Source: Chamaelirium japonicum (lineage: Eukaryota; Streptophyta; Magnoliopsida; Liliales; Melanthiaceae). From it: DNA of 64,000 bases. Below are positions 21,619-35,500 of this stretch, piece by piece (positions within the stretch are counted from its first letter, which is position 1; each line of letters starts with the position of its first letter). The notes under the pieces were generated by a model. That model ran no database searches. It saw nothing but the letters and a program-made list of their open reading frames with translations, and was not told the origin of the DNA. Where the stretch lies: NCBI GenBank assembly GCA_947650365.1, contig OX393553.1:34536353-34600352 (forward strand), written 5' to 3'. A program made the translations under genes and the position numbers.

Positions 21619-22700
21619 TCATGCATAATATCGCTTGAGGAACTTGCCGTTGATTGGGCCAAGTTGTCCTCCTTCTGGTGTCATAAATAGATATGCTCCA
21701 TTAGTATAGACTTCTCTGACGACATGAGGGCCATCCCACTTAGCATCAAATTTTTTTCCTGCTCTGTGAGATAAGATGATGGGACGTCGCACTGCTAGGA
21801 CCAAGTCCCTTTCTTGGAAAGAGCGAGGCTTAACTTTTTTATTGAACGCTCGAGAAATACGAGCTTGATAGCATTCAAGTCGTTGCTGAGCCTCAAGTCT
21901 TTTCTCGTCTAGAGCTTCCAGTTCCATAAGTCGGAGTTGAGCATTTTCATCAGTAGTAAGACCTTCTTGGATAGCAATTCTTAGAGAAGGAATTTGAAGT
22001 TCTAGAGGTAGAATCGCCTCTACTCCATACACAAGGGAATATGGTGTTGCTTGAGTCGGAGTGCGAAACGATGTTCGATAAGCCCATAGAGCCTCGTGCA
22101 TACGCTTGTGCCAGTCTTTTTTAGATTTAGAAACCACCTTCTCCAAGAGCTTGCATAAGGTCTTATTGAAAGCTTCTGCTAAACCATTGGCGGGAGCATT
22201 ATACATTGTAGAACATCTCTGTTTGATTTTATACTTAGCACAGAAATTATCCATAGCAGCGTTTTTGAATTGTTTGCCATTATCAGTAACGATGTAACGA
22301 GGAACTCTATATCGGAAGATGATATCATTTTGAATAAAATTCATGACTGAATTTCGGTTCACTTCTCTGAGAGGGACTGCCTCTGCCCATTTGGAAAAGT
22401 AGTCTGTTGCCGCTAAAATATAAAGGTGCTGCTTAGAACATTTGGGCAATGGACCGACTATGTCAAGTCCCCAAGAGTCAAATGGCCATGAAGCGACTGT
22501 GGGATGAAGTGGTTCTGGCGGTTGACGGATATAGTCACCATAGATTTGGCATGCATGACACTTCTTGGAGAAGTTTAAACAATCTTTAACCATGGTAGGC
22601 CAGTAGTATCCCATTGTTTTGATAGGAAAGTGAAGTTTCGGTCCTGACTGATGAGTACCACATATACCTGAATGTGACTCTTGGAGAGCAAACTTGATAT
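21619..22700 (-). pseudogene. Integrase domain of the Tat-type pol
   Basis: On the minus strand a zinc-binding HHCC region (H..H then CHAC) at about 22540-22680 precedes the catalytic core: GLDIVGP, VTDNGKQF and NGLAEAFNK, the D,D35E set (35 residues between the second Asp and the Glu). A C-terminal region with KWDGPHVV and NGAYLF follows, ending in KRYYA at 21619. This is the usual end of Ty3 pol, with no chromodomain, as expected for Tat rather than chromoviruses. Confidence 0.93.
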
Positions 22701-22959
22701 CTTCCCCGGTCAAGCATCTCATAAGTGTTCCATCATAGCTTCGATGATATAATTCGCCATTGAAATGCAAGAACTTGGGGGCTCGTCTTCTTATCTCAGT
22801 TCTGTGTTTAACTTCTTTAGGGAGTTTGCCACTCTCAAGGTAATCTAGGAGGGGTTGTCTCCAGTCTTGTTCTTCAATGACATAGGAATGATCTTCACTT
22901 TTCTGGCCTATAACCTGATTGAATTGATCTTCCAGAGTGAGTACCCACCTTCGACAAAC

Positions 22960-23290
22960 AGGAATATTTAATTGGTCAAGGTCTTGAATAGCAAGTGATG
23001 TTGCTAGATTCGCCAATGCATCAGCTTGTCGATTCGAACTTCTTGGTACATGTTGAATGCTTGCTGCTTCGATGCTGTTGAATAAAGTAAGAGCATATTC
23101 ATGATAAGACTTGAGGTCTTCCTTATTGACTTCATAATCTTCCAAGACTTGATGAATGATGAGTTTGGAGTCACCATATATTCGTAACCCTTGAAGTTTC
23201 ATGTCCTGAGCGAGTTCAAGACTAATAATTAATGCCTGGTATTCGGCTTTGTTTTTGAACAAGGCTCTGCCAATGAGAAAGAGTATGGGA
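22960..23290 (-). pseudogene. Second (archaeal-type) RNase H domain of the Tat-type pol
   Basis: NKAEYQALIISLELA, IYGDSKLIIHQV and NRQADALANLA, on the minus strand between the first RNase H and the integrase. A second RNase H at this place is the hallmark of the Tat/Ogre group. Confidence 0.9.
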
Positions 23291-23399
23291 GAGTTTCGGA
23301 GTTTGGCGAAACGAAAACAATCCCTGCCCCCGCAACTTGTCATTTTGCAGCTCCATCAAAGAACATTTCCCAAGAAGGGATTATGTTTACAAAGAAGAC

Positions 23400-23855
23400 C
23401 TCTTCATCTGGTAATTCTTCAGTTAACTCCCAATCAGCAGGAATGGAGTGATGAGCCAAGAAATCTGCTAAGGCTTGCCCTTTGACTGCTCTCTGGGGGG
23501 TGAAGATAATATCAAATTCTGACAGGAGTAGAGCCCATTTTGCTAGTCTTCCTGATAGAACAGGTCTTGACATGATATATTTGAGGGGATCTGCTTTAGA
23601 TACAAGTTTAATAGTATGAGCCAACATATAATGCCTTAACTTTTTTATGGCAAAAATAAGGGCTAAGCATATCTTTTCTATAGGAGCATACTTTAATTCT
23701 GCCCCCACAAGAGTACGACTCAAATAGTAACAAGCCACTTCCTTCCCGAATTCATTTTCTTGTGCAAGTAATGCCCCCAGAGAGTGTTCTTGTGCGCTTA
23801 TGTAAAGTATCAAGGATATCCCCGGAGTGGGTGCTGTCAGAACTGGTGGTTTCAA
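23400..23855 (-). pseudogene. RNase H domain of the Tat-type pol
   Basis: Typical Ty3 RNase H block with YLSRTLVGAELKYAPIEK, the connecting DPLKYIMSRPVLSGRLAKW and the following QALADFLA (about 23430-23830), between RT and the second RNase H on the minus strand. Confidence 0.9.
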
Positions 23856-24039
23856 GAGATAGTCCTTAATATCTTGGAAAGCCTTTTGACATGCTTCATC
23901 CTATTTGAAAATAGCATCCTTTTTCATGAGCTGGTGAAAAGGGTGACATCTCCCGGAGAGGTTGGCGATAAATCGCCTGATATAAGCCAAGTGACCTTGT
24001 AAGCTTCTAAGGTCGTGAAGTGACTTAGGGTCGGGCATG

Positions 24040-25061
24040 TTGAGAATAGCCTCAATTTTAGATTGGTCTATCTCAATGCCTCGATGCCTTACGACAAAAC
24101 CGAGGAATTTTCTGGATGTAACTCCAAAGGCGCATTTAAGCGGATTCATTCGTAGTTGATACCTTCTTAATCTATCAAAGATAACACGTAAATCATTCAG
24201 ATACGAAGACCTTTGTTTAGACTTCACGACTAGATCATCAATATAGTATTCTATATTTTGGTGAAGAATGTCATCAAAGATCCGTTGCATGGCTCGTTGG
24301 TAGGTAGCTCCTACGTTTTTTAGTCCAAAAGGCATTACTTTATAACAAAAGATGCCCTTAGGTGTGCGAAAAGCTGTGAGTTCCTCATCCTTGGGTGCCA
24401 TTCGAATTTGATTGTATCCTGAGGAGCCATCCATGAAGGATAGAGCTTCATATCCCATTGTAGCATCCACCATAAGTTCGGTGATTGGTAAAGGGAAATC
24501 GTCTTTGGGGCATATATTATTCAAGTCTCTGAAGTCGACACATACTCTGATTTGCCCATTCTTTTTCTTCACGGGTACAACACTAGAGATCCAAGTAGGA
24601 TACTTAACTTCTCTAATGAACCCTACTTCGATGAGTTTGTTCACTTCGGCTTCAATTTGTGGAATAAGTTCTGGGCGGTATCTTCTTTGGCCTTGCTTGA
24701 TAGGACTTGCACCACGTTTCACGGCAAGCTGATGAACAATAATTTTGGGGTCTAAACCTGGCATTTCTTTATAAGACCAAGCGAAGACGTCCTTGTATTC
24801 TTGGAGAAGCTTGACATACTCGACTTCTTCGTTCGTTGTTAGGAGAGAACTGACGAATGTCGGTCGTGGCTCTTCTTCAGTGCCGAGATTAATTTCTTTT
24901 AAATCATCCACAGTGGACTGCCCCCCTTCTTCAAGGATTGAAGGTGCATCAGCTAAGTTACTGTCCGAAGAAGAAGACGAGCAATCAATGTAGTCAGTAG
25001 AAATATGATTGACAGATACAACGATTTTCTTTTTGGACCCAGAGGAAGAAGATGCGTTCAA
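24040..25061 (-). pseudogene. Reverse transcriptase domain of the Tat-type pol
   Basis: Minus-strand RT with WISSVVPVKKKNGQIRVCVD, LSFMDGSSGYNQI, MPFGLKNVGATYQR and the catalytic YIDD near 24240, followed by FLGFVV and RSLQGHLAYIRRFI. Upstream of about 24640 is the N-terminal linker with EYKDVFAWSYKEMPGLDP. The family and lineage (Tat) are clear from these motifs. Confidence 0.94.
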
Positions 25062-25890
25062 GTATGCAGAATTGGTTATGGAGTCAGAAGTAGCATCTAT
25101 ACTGATTGTTAAAGGAGTATCCTAAAGAGGCGGAACTCGATGCCAGGTTAGACTGTGACGCTGAAAAGACCCGTTGTGACCATATGAGAGTTTGGCATGG
25201 CGAGAATGAGAAATCCTGGGTGGGTGGGTGGGATTTGCAAAACCAAGTTCAAGTCTGTCAAAGACTGATTATCGTGGATGATTATTTTTGACGATTTCAG
25301 ATCTGATTCTTGGTTTCTTTATCCTCTCAAAGACTGAAGTTCGGTTTGGCTTTAACTGGTGATATACATCGGGCATCTCATATTGTGCCATAAGTATTTC
25401 TTTCTTCTTTGCACGTCGTCGCCTTCTTCTTGCTGACTTAGACAATGTCTGAAGGTCTTCATCTGTGTTACCGAGATACTTCTTTTTTACCGTGTTATCA
25501 TCTGCATCATATAAAGTTTTTGTATAGTCTTCTTCATCTTGGGCTTCAATGAAGTTTGCGGACATAGTTTCTTTTGCGCTTGTTTTGATCACAATGGGGA
25601 TTTGCTTGGCTCCAATGCCAGGTTGAGTTTGTGGTATACTTTCTCCAGCCAAAAAGAGCCGCTCTTGGGTTTTAGTCAAACCGTAAGGGGCTGTTCATGG
25701 TGGTAATATACCTACAAGTTCAACATCTTTTGGAGTGAATCCAGCTTTGCTCAGGAGACTTGATGCTTCGCTTCCCCATGTTCCTTCTGGTTTGAATGTA
25801 GAATTGCTCTTACTTGAATTAGTAGCCGATGTTAGGCTGTGCAGCGGCAATACCAAGTCTTCTTTTAAAGTGACCAAGTTGGCATATGTA
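25062..25890 (-). pseudogene. Protease-RT linker region of the Tat-type pol, truncated
   Basis: Minus-strand open segments include a basic tract (RRRRRRAKKK) near 25410-25440 and LLSKAGFTPKDVE near 25710-25750. A comparable sequence lies between protease and RT in Tat elements. Coding runs to about 25.89 kb and stops where the satellite begins, so protease and Gag are not in the window. Confidence 0.6.
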
Positions 25891-28800
25891 AAAGTCTACT
25901 AGCAATCCCAAAAAAAGAGAGCATATTTCAAGGCTCTTAGAGGGTGTTTAAGGGAGGAGTGCTTGATTGTATATAATTTACTTAAGGTTGTTGGTGGATG
26001 TTCAAAAAAAATATGGAGCGGTTTTACTACCTAAATATAGGGAGTTTAGTAGCAATCCCAAAAATAAAAAGGCATATTGCGAGGCTCTTAGAGGGTGTTT
26101 TAGGGAGGAGTACGTGATTTATATATAATTTACTTATGATTTATTGTATTTTTTGAAGGCAATGGCGTAGCTCTTAGAGGGTTTTTTTGGAAGGAATGCT
26201 TAATTGTATATAATTTACTTAAGTTTGTCGGGTGGGGGTTCAAAAAAAATATGGAGCGGTTTTGCCTCCATAAATATAGGAAGTTTAGTAGCAATTCCAA
26301 AAATAGAGAGCATATTGCGAGGCTCTTGGAGTGTGTTTTAGGGAGGAGTGCTCGATTGTATATAATTCACTTAAGGTTGTCCGGTGGGGGTTCAAAAAAA
26401 ATATGGAGTATTTTTGGCTCCCTAAATATAGAGAGTCTATTAGCAATCCCAAAAATAGAGAGCATATTGCGAGGCTCTTAGAGGGTATTTTTGGTAGGAG
26501 GGCTCGATTGTACATAATTTACTTAAGGTTATCGGGTGGGGGTTCAAAAAAAATAAGGAGCGGTTTTGCCTTCCTAAATATAGGGAGTCAAGTAGCAATC
26601 CCAAAAATAGAGAGCATATTGCAAGGTTATTAGATAGTGTTTTTCAGAGGAATGCTCAATTATATATAATTTACTTAAGGATATCGGGTGGGGGTTCAAA
26701 AAAAAAAATGGAGTGGTTTTGGCTCCCTAAATATAGGGCGTCTAGTAGCAATCCCAAAAATAGAGAGCATATTGCGAGGCTCATAGAGGGTATTTTAGGA
26801 AGGAGTGCTCAATTGTATATAATTTACTTATTTTTGTTGGGTGAGGGTCCAAAAAAAATATAGAGCGATTTTAGCTCCCTAAATATAGGGAGTCTAGTAG
26901 CAATTCCAAAAATAGAGAGGCATGTTATGATGCTTTTAGAGGATGTTTTATTGAGTAGTGCTTGATTTATATATAATTTACTTATGATTTTAGGGTGTTT
27001 TTGTATGGCAATGGCGAGACTCTTAGAAGGTATTTTTGGGAGAAATACTCGATTGTGTATAATTTACTTAAGGTTGACGGGTGGGGGTTCAAATAAAATA
27101 TAGGACATAGCTCGCTAAATATAGGGAGTCTAGTAGCAATCCCAAAAAATAGAAAGTATATTGTGAGCCTCCTAGATGGTATTTTAGGGTGGAGTACTCA
27201 ACTGTATATAATTTAGGTATGGTTTTCGGTTGGGGGTTCAAAAAAAATATAGAACGATTTTGACTCCTTACATATAGGGAGTCTAGTAGCAATTCTAAAA
27301 ATAGAGAGGCATATTGCAAGTCTCTTATAGGATGTTTTTGGGAGGAGTACTTGTTTTATATATAATTTATATATGATTTTTATGTGTTTTTATAAGGCAA
27401 TGGCGAGGCTCTTAGAGGGTGTTTTTGGAAAATACTCGATTATAAATAATTTACTTGAGGTTGACAGGTGGGGGTTCAAAAAAAATATAGAGCGGTTTTG
27501 GCTCCCTAAATATAGGGAGTCTAGTAGCAATCCCAAAAATAGAAAGCATATTGCGAGGCTTTTTTTGGTGTTTTATGGAGGAGTGCTCGATTGTATATAA
27601 TTTACTTAAGGTTGTCGGGTGGGCATTAAAAAAATAATAAAGCGGTTTAGGCTACCAAAATATAGGGAGTCTAGTTGCAAACCCAAAAAATAGAAAGGCA
27701 TATTATGAGGCTCTTATAGGGTGTTTCAAGGAGGAGTGCTTGATTTATATATAATTTATTTACAATTTTACGATGTTTTTGGGAGGCAATGGCGAGACAC
27801 TTAGAGGGTGTTTTTGGGATGAATGCTCGATTGTATATAATTTACTTAAGGTTGTCAGGTGGGGGTTCAAAAAAAATATGGGGCGGTTTTGGCTATCTAA
27901 ATATAGGGAGTCTAGTAGCAATCCCAAAAATTGAGAGCATATTGCTAGACTCTTAAATGGTATTTTAGGGACGTGTGCTTGATTATATATAATTCACTTA
28001 AGGTTATCGAGTGAGGGTTCAAAAAAAATATAGAGCTGTGTTGGGTCCCTAAATATAGGGAGTCTAGTAGCAATCCCAAAAATAGAAAGTATATTACGAG
28101 GCTCTTTGATCATATTTTAAGGAGGAGTGCTCAATTGTATATAATTTACTTAAGGTTGTCGGGTGGGGGTTCAAAAAAAATATGGAGCAATTTTGGCTCC
28201 CTAAATATAGAGAGTCTAGTAGAAATCCTAAAAATAGAGAGGCATATTGCGAGGCTCTTAAAGGGTGTTTTAGGGAGGAGTGTTTGATTGATATATAATT
28301 TACTTATGATTTTAGAGTATTTTTGGGACGCATTGGCGAGACATTTAGAGGGTATTTTTGGGAGGAATACTCGATTGTATATAATTTACTTAAGGTTGTC
28401 GGGTGGGGGTTCAAAAAAATTATGGAACGATTTTGGCTCCGTAAATATAGGGAGTCTAGTTGTAATCCCAAAAATAGAGAGTATATTGTGAGGCTCTTAG
28501 AGGGTGTTTTAGGGAGGAGTGCTCGATTGTATATAATTTAGTTATGATTATCAGGTGGAAGAATTGACAAATTGGGTGCAATTTTGGCTCCCCAAATATA
28601 GGAAGGCTAGTAGTGATCATAAAAATAAAGAGGCAATGGCAAGGCTCTTATACAGTATTTTTGGAAGGAATACTTGATTATACATAATTTACTTAAGGTT
28701 GACGGGTAGGTGTTTAAATCAAATATGGAGCGGTTTTAGCTCCTTAAATATAGGGAGTCTAGTAGCAATGAAAAAAATAAAGAGCATATTACGAGGCTAT

Positions 28801-31799
28801 TAGAGGGTGTTTTAGGTAGGAGTGCTCGATTGTATATAATTTACTGAAGGTCATCGGGTGGGTATTCAAATAAAATATAGAGCGATTTTGGTTCCCTAAA
28901 TATAGGAAATCTGGTATCAATCCCAAAAATAGAGAGGCATATTGCGAGGCTCTTAGAGGGTGTTTTCGGGAGGAATGATCGATTGTAAATAATTTACTTA
29001 AGATTGTCAAGTGGGGGTTCAAAAAAATTATTCAGCAGTTTTGGCTCCCTAAATATAGGAAGTCTAGTAGCAATCCCAAAAATAGAGAGCATATTGTGAG
29101 GCTATTAGAGGGTGTTTTTGGGAGGAATGCTCAACTGTATATAATTTACATAAGGTTATCGGGTAGGGGTTCTAAAATAATACAGAGCGGTTTTGGCTCC
29201 CTTTATATAGGGAGTCTAGTAGCAATCCCCAAAATAGAAGACATATTACGAGGCACTTAAAGGGTGTTTTAGGGAGCAGTATTGCATTGGATATAATTTA
29301 ATTAAAGTTATCGGGTGGGGGTTCAAAAAAAATATTGAGCAGATTTTGTTCCCTAAATATATGGAGTCTAGTAGCAATCCCAAAAATAGATAGGCATATG
29401 GCGAGGCTCTTAAAGGGTGTTTTAGGGAGGAGTACTAGATTTATATATAATTTATTTATGATTTTAGGGTGTTTTTAGGAGGCAATGGCGAGGCTCTCAG
29501 AGGGTGTTTTTGGGAGGAATGCTCGATAGTGTATAATTTACTTAAGGTTGTTGGGTGGGGGTTAAAAAAATATATAGAGTAGTTTTTGCTCCCTAAATAT
29601 AGGGAGTCTAGTAGCAATCCCAAAAAATAGAGAGCATATTGCGAGGCTCTTAGAAGGTGTTTTAGAAAGGAGTGCTTGATTGTATATAATTTACTTAAAA
29701 GTTATCAGGTGGAGGTTCAAAATAAATATGGAGCAGTTTTGGCTCCTTAAATATAGGGAGTCTAGTAGATTTTTCAAAAATAAAGAGGCATATTGTGAGG
29801 CTCTTAGAGGGTGTTTTAGAGAGGAGTGCTTTATTTATATATAATTCACTTATGATTTTAGGGTATTTTTGGGAGTCAATAGCGAGGCTCTTAGAGGGTG
29901 TTTTTGGGAGGAATGCTCGATTGTATATAATTTACTTAAGGTTGATCGGTGGGTGTTCAAAAAAAATATAAAGCTGTTTTGGCTCCCTAAATATTAGGAA
30001 TCTAGTAGCAATCCCAGAAATAGAAAGTGTATCATGATGCTCTTAGAGGGTGTTTTATGGAGGATTGCTCGATTGTATATTATTTACTTAAGGTTGTCGG
30101 GTGGGTATTCAAAAAAAATATGTATTGGTTTTGGCAACCTATATATAGGGAGTCTAGTAGCAATCCCAAAAATAGAAAGGCATAATGTGAGGCTCTTAGA
30201 GGGTGTTTTAGGGAGTAGTGCTTAATTTATATATAATTTACTTATGATTTTGGAGTATTTTTGGGAGGCAATGGCGAAGCTCTTAGAGGGTATTTTTGGG
30301 AGGAATGCTTGATTATATATAATTTACTTAAGGTTGTCTAGTGGGGATTCAAAAAAAATATAGTACGGTTTTAGCTCCCTAAATATAGGGAGTCTAGTAA
30401 CAATATCAAAAATAGAGAGCATATTACGAGGCTCTTAGAGGGTGTTTTAGAAAGAAGTGCTTGATTGTATATAATTCACTTAAGGTTGTCAGTTGGGGGT
30501 TTAAAAAAAATATGGAGCGGTTTTGGCTCCCTAAATATAGGGAGCCTAGTAGCATTCCTAAAAATAGATAGCATATTGTGAGGCTCTTAAAGGTTATTTT
30601 CAGGAGGACTGCTCGATTGTATGTAATTTACTTAAGGTTGTCGGGTGGGGGTTCAAAAATTATATGATTTGGATCCCTAAATATAGGGAGTCTAGTAGCA
30701 ATCCCAAAAATAGAATACAAATTACGAGGATATTAGATGGTGTTTTTGGGAGGAATACTCGATTGTATATAATTTACTTAAGATTATCGGGTGGGGGTTC
30801 AAAAAAAATATAGAGCGATTTTGGCTCCCTAAATATAGGGAGTCTAGTTGCAATCCCAAAAATAGAGAGGCATATTGCGAGCCTCTTAGAGGGTGTTTTA
30901 GGGAGGACTGTTTGATTTATATATAATTTACTTTTGATTTTAAAGTATTTTTGGGAAGCAATTACGAGGGTTTTAGAGGGTATTTTTGGGAGGAATGCTC
31001 GATTATTTATAATTTACTTAAGGTTACGGGTGGGGGTTAAAAAAAATATAGAGTGATAAATATAGGGAGTCTAGTAACAATCCCAAAAATAGACAGTATA
31101 ATGCGAGACTCTTAAAGTATGTTTTAGGGAGGAGTGCTCGATTGTAAATAATTTAGTTATGATTATCGTGTGGGAGCCTTGAGAAATTGGGAGCTATTTT
31201 TGCTCACTAAATATAGGGAGTCTAGTAGCGGTCCCAAAAATAAGGAGGCAATAGCGAAGCTTTTATAGGGTGTTTTTGGGAGGAATACTCAATTATATGT
31301 AATTCACTTAAGGTTAACGGGTGGGGGTTCAAAAAAAATATAGTGTAGTTTTGGCTTATTAAATATAGGGAGTCTAGTAGCAATCCCAAAAATAGAGAAA
31401 AAATTACAAGGCTCTTAGAGGGTGAATTAGGGAGGAGTGCTCAATTGTATATAATTTACTTAAGGTCGTTTGGTGGGAATTCAAAAAAAATATAGAGCAA
31501 TTTTGGCTTCGAAAATATATAGAGTCTAGTAGTAATTCCAAAAATAGAAAGGCACATTTCGAGGCTCTTAGTGGGTGTTTTAGGTAGAAGTGTTTGATTT
31601 ATATATAATTTATTTTATATTTTAGGGTAATTTTGGGAGGCAATAGTGAGGCTCTTAGAGGGTATTTTTGGGAGGAATGCTCGATTGTATATAATTTACA
31701 TAAAGTTGTCGGGTGGGGGTTCAAAAAAAATATGGAGTGGTTTTGGCTCCCTAAACATAGGGAGTCTAGTAGCAATCCCAAAAATAGAGAGCATATTGC

Positions 31800-34700
31800 G
31801 AGCCTCTTAGAGGGTGTTTTAGGGAGGAGTTCTCGATTGCATATAATTTACTTAAGTTTGTCGGGTAGGGGTTTAAACAAAATATGGAGCGGTTTTGCCT
31901 CCCTAAATATTGGGAGTCTAGTAGCAATCCAAAAAATAGAGAGCATATTATGAGGCTATTAGATGGTGTTTTTGAGAGGAATGCTCAATTGTATATAATT
32001 TACTTAAGGTTATCGGGTGGGGGTTTAAAAAAAATATGGAACGGTTTTGGCTCCCTAAATATAAGGAGTAAAGAAGCAATCCCAAAAATAGAGAGCATAT
32101 TGCGAGACTCTTAGAGGGTGTTTTAGGGAGGAGTGCTCAATTGTATACAATTTACTTAAGGTTGTCGGGGTTCAAAAAAAATATTGAGCAATTTTGGCTC
32201 CCTAGATATAGGGAGTGTAGTAGCAATCCGAAAAATAGAGAGGCATGCTGTAAGTCTCTTAGAGGGTATTTTCGGGAGGAGTGCTTGATTTATATATAAT
32301 TTACTTATGATTTTAGGGTATTTTGAGGAGGCAATGGTGACGCTTTTAGGGGTTGTTTTTGGGAGGAATGCTCGATTGTGTATAATTTACTTAATGATGT
32401 CGGGTGGGGGTTTAAACAAAATATTGAGTGGTTTTGGCTCCCTATATATAGAGAGAGATAAGTAGCATTCCCAAAAAATAGCAACTATATTACAAGGTAA
32501 TTAGAGGGAATTTTAGGGAGGAGTGCTCGATTTTATATAATTTACTTAAGGTTATCGGGTGGGGGTTTTAAAAAAATATATAGGGGTTTTAGCTCCTTAA
32601 ATATAGGTAGTCTAGTAGCAATCTAAAAAAAAAAGAGATATATTGCGAGGCTCTTAGAAGGTGTTTTAGGGAGGAGTGCTTGATTTATATATAATATACT
32701 TATGATTTTAGGTTATTTTTGGGAGGCAATAGCGAGGCTCTTATACGGATTTTTTGGGAGGAATGCTCGATTATATATAATTTACTTAAGGTTGTCGGGT
32801 GGGGGTTCAAAAAAAATATAGAGCAGTTTTAGCTCCCTAAATATAGGGAGTTTAGTAGCAATACCAAAAATAGAGAGCATATTGCGAGGCTCTTAGAGGG
32901 TGTTTTAGGAAGAAGTGCTCGATTGTATATTATTTATTTAAGGTTATCGGGTGGGGGTTCAAAAAATATATGGAAAGGTTTTGGCTCCCTAAATATAGGG
33001 AGCCTAGTAGTATTCCCAAAAATAGATAGCATATTGTGAGGTTCGTAGAGGGTATTTTCGGGAGGAGTGCTCGATTATACATAATTTACTTAAGGTTGTT
33101 GGGTGGGGGTTCAAAAAACATATGGAGCGGATTTGGATCCCTAAATATAGGGTGTCAAGTAGCAATCCCAAAAATAGTGTGCAAATTACGGGGATATTAG
33201 AGGGTGTTTTTGAGAGGAATACTCGATTGTATATAATTTACTTAAGAATATCGGGTGGGGGTTCAAAAAAAAAAAAGCGGTTTTGCTCCCGAAATATAGG
33301 GAGTCTAGTAGCAATCCCAAAAATAGAGTGCATATTGCGGGCCTCTTAGAGGGTATTTTAGGGAAGAGTGCTCTATTGTATATAATTTACTTAAGGTTGT
33401 TGGGTGGGGGTTCAAAAAAATATGGAGCAGTTTTGCCTCCCTAAATGTAGGGAGTCTAGTAGCAATCCAAAAAATAGAAAGTATATTACGAGGCTAGCTA
33501 TTAGATAGTGTTTTTGGGAGTAATGCTCGATTGTATATAATTTACATAAGGTTATCGGGTAGGGGTTCAAAAAAAATATGGGGCGGTTTTGGCTCCCTAA
33601 ATATTGGGAGTCTTGTAGCAATCCCAAAAATAGAGAGCATACTGTGAGCCTCTTAGAGGGTATTTTAGAGAGTAGTGCTCGATTGTATATGATTTACATA
33701 AGGTTGTCGGGTGGGGGTTCAAAAAAAATATAGAGCGGTTTTGCCTCCCTAAATATAGGGAGTCTAGTAGCAATTCAAAAAATAAAGAGCATATTACAAA
33801 GATATTAGATGGTATTTTTGGGAGGAATGCTCGATTGTATATAATTTACTTAAGGTTATCAGGTGGGGGTTCAAAAAAAATATAGAGCTATTTTGGCTTC
33901 CTAAATATAGGGAGTCTAGAAGCAATCCCAAAAATAGAGAGCATATTGTGAGGCTCTTGGAGGGTGTTTTAGGGAGGAGTGATCAATTGTATACAATTTA
34001 CTTAAGGTTGTAGAATAGAGGTTCAAAAAAAATATGAGCAATTTTGTTTCCCTAGATATAGGGAGTATAGTAGCAATCCCAAAAATAGAGATGCATATTG
34101 CGAGTCTTTAGAGGGTGATTTAGGGACGAGTGCTTGATTTATATATAATTTTCTTATAATTTTATGGTATTTTTGGGAGGCAATGGCGACGCTCTTAGAG
34201 GTTGTTTTTGGGAGGAATACTCGATTATGTATAATTTAGTTAAGGTTGTCGGGTGGGAGTTCAAACAAAATATTGAGCGGTTTTGGCTCCCTAAACATAG
34301 AGAGTCTAGTAGCAATCCCAAACAATAGAGAGTATATTGCAAGGCAATTAAAGGTTATTTTAGGGAGTAGTGCTCGATTTTATATAATTTACTTAAGGTT
34401 ATCGGGTGGGGGTTTTAAAAAAATATAGTGCAGTTTTAGCTTCTTAAATATAGGTAGTCTAGTAGTAATCTAAAAAATTAAGAGGCATATTGCGAGGCTC
34501 TTAGAGGGTGTTTAAAGGAGGAGTGTTTGATTTATATATAATATACTTATGATTTGAGGGTGTTTTTGGGAGGCAATGGCAAGGCACTTAGAGGGTGTTT
34601 TTGGAAGGAATATACGATTATATATAATTTACTTAAGGTTGCCGGGTGGGGGTTTAAAAAAAAAAAAAGACTATTTTTGGCTCCAAAAATATAGGGAGTC

Positions 34701-35500
34701 TCGTAGCAATCCCAAAAATAGAGAGCATATTGCGAGTATCTTTGAGGGTGTTTTAGAGAGGAGTGCTAGATTGTATATATTTAACTTAAGGTTGTCTGGT
34801 GGGGGTTCAAAAGAAAATATGGAACGGTTTTGGCTCTTAAAATATAAGGAGTCTAGAAGAAATCCCAAAAATAAAGAGCATATTACGAGGCTCTCAGAGG
34901 ATATTTTAGGGACGAGTGCTCGATTGTATATAATTTACTTAAGGTTGCCGGGTAGGGGTTTAAAAAAAATTTATAGCGGTTTTGCCTCCCTAAATGTAGG
35001 GAGTCTACTAGCAATCCCAAAAATAGAGAGCATATTGTAAGGTTATTAGATGGTGCTTTTGGGAGGAATTCTCGATTGTATATAATTTACTTAAGGTTGT
35101 CGGGTGGTGGTTCAAAAAAATTATGGAGTGATTTTGGTTTTTTAAATATAGTGAATCTAGTAGCAATCCCAAAAATAGAGAGCATATTTCGAGGCACTTA
35201 GAGGGTGTTATAGGGAGGAGTGCTCAATTGTATATAATTTACTTAAGGTTATCGGCTAGGGGTTCAAAAAAAATATGGAGCGATTTTGGCTCCCTAAATA
35301 TAGGGATTCTAGTAGCAATCCCAAAAATAGAGAGGTATATTGCGAGGCTCTTAAAGGGTGTTTTAGGGAGGAGTACTCAATTGTGTATAATTTACTTAAG
35401 TTTGTTGGGTAGGGGTTCAAACAAAATATGGAGAGGTTTTGGCTTCCTAAATATAGGGAGTCTAATAGCAATCCAAAAAAATAGAGAACATATTGCGAGG
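31800..35500 (+). repeat. Higher-order repeat, about 1.85 kb, two copies
   Basis: Rare variants recur at a constant offset of about 1845 bp: TTGTATACAATTTACTTAAG at 32141 and 33986, TGCCTCCCTAAATAT at about 31896 and 33742, ATAGGTAGTCTAGTAG at about 32603 and 34449, and the TATATAATATAC variant shortly after. The order of simple, composite and variant monomers matches across at least 1 kb. Confidence 0.75.

Larger units (their letters stand above)
14956..25890 (-). mobile_element. Ty3/gypsy retrotransposon fossil, Tat lineage, 5' half missing
   Basis: Minus-strand LTR element. From its 3' end it has an LTR (14956-16696), polypurine tract, antisense plus-strand gene block (about 16.8-21.3 kb), and pol with integrase, second RNase H, RNase H and RT (21.6-25.1 kb), then a pro-RT linker to about 25.88 kb. 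Gag, protease and the 5' LTR are absent because the element ends at the satellite. The dual RNase H and the antisense plant-mobile-domain gene point to the Tat group. Coding parts are broken in a few places. Its age cannot be read from LTR pairs as only one LTR is present. It interrupts the Helitron Rep region. Confidence 0.88.
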
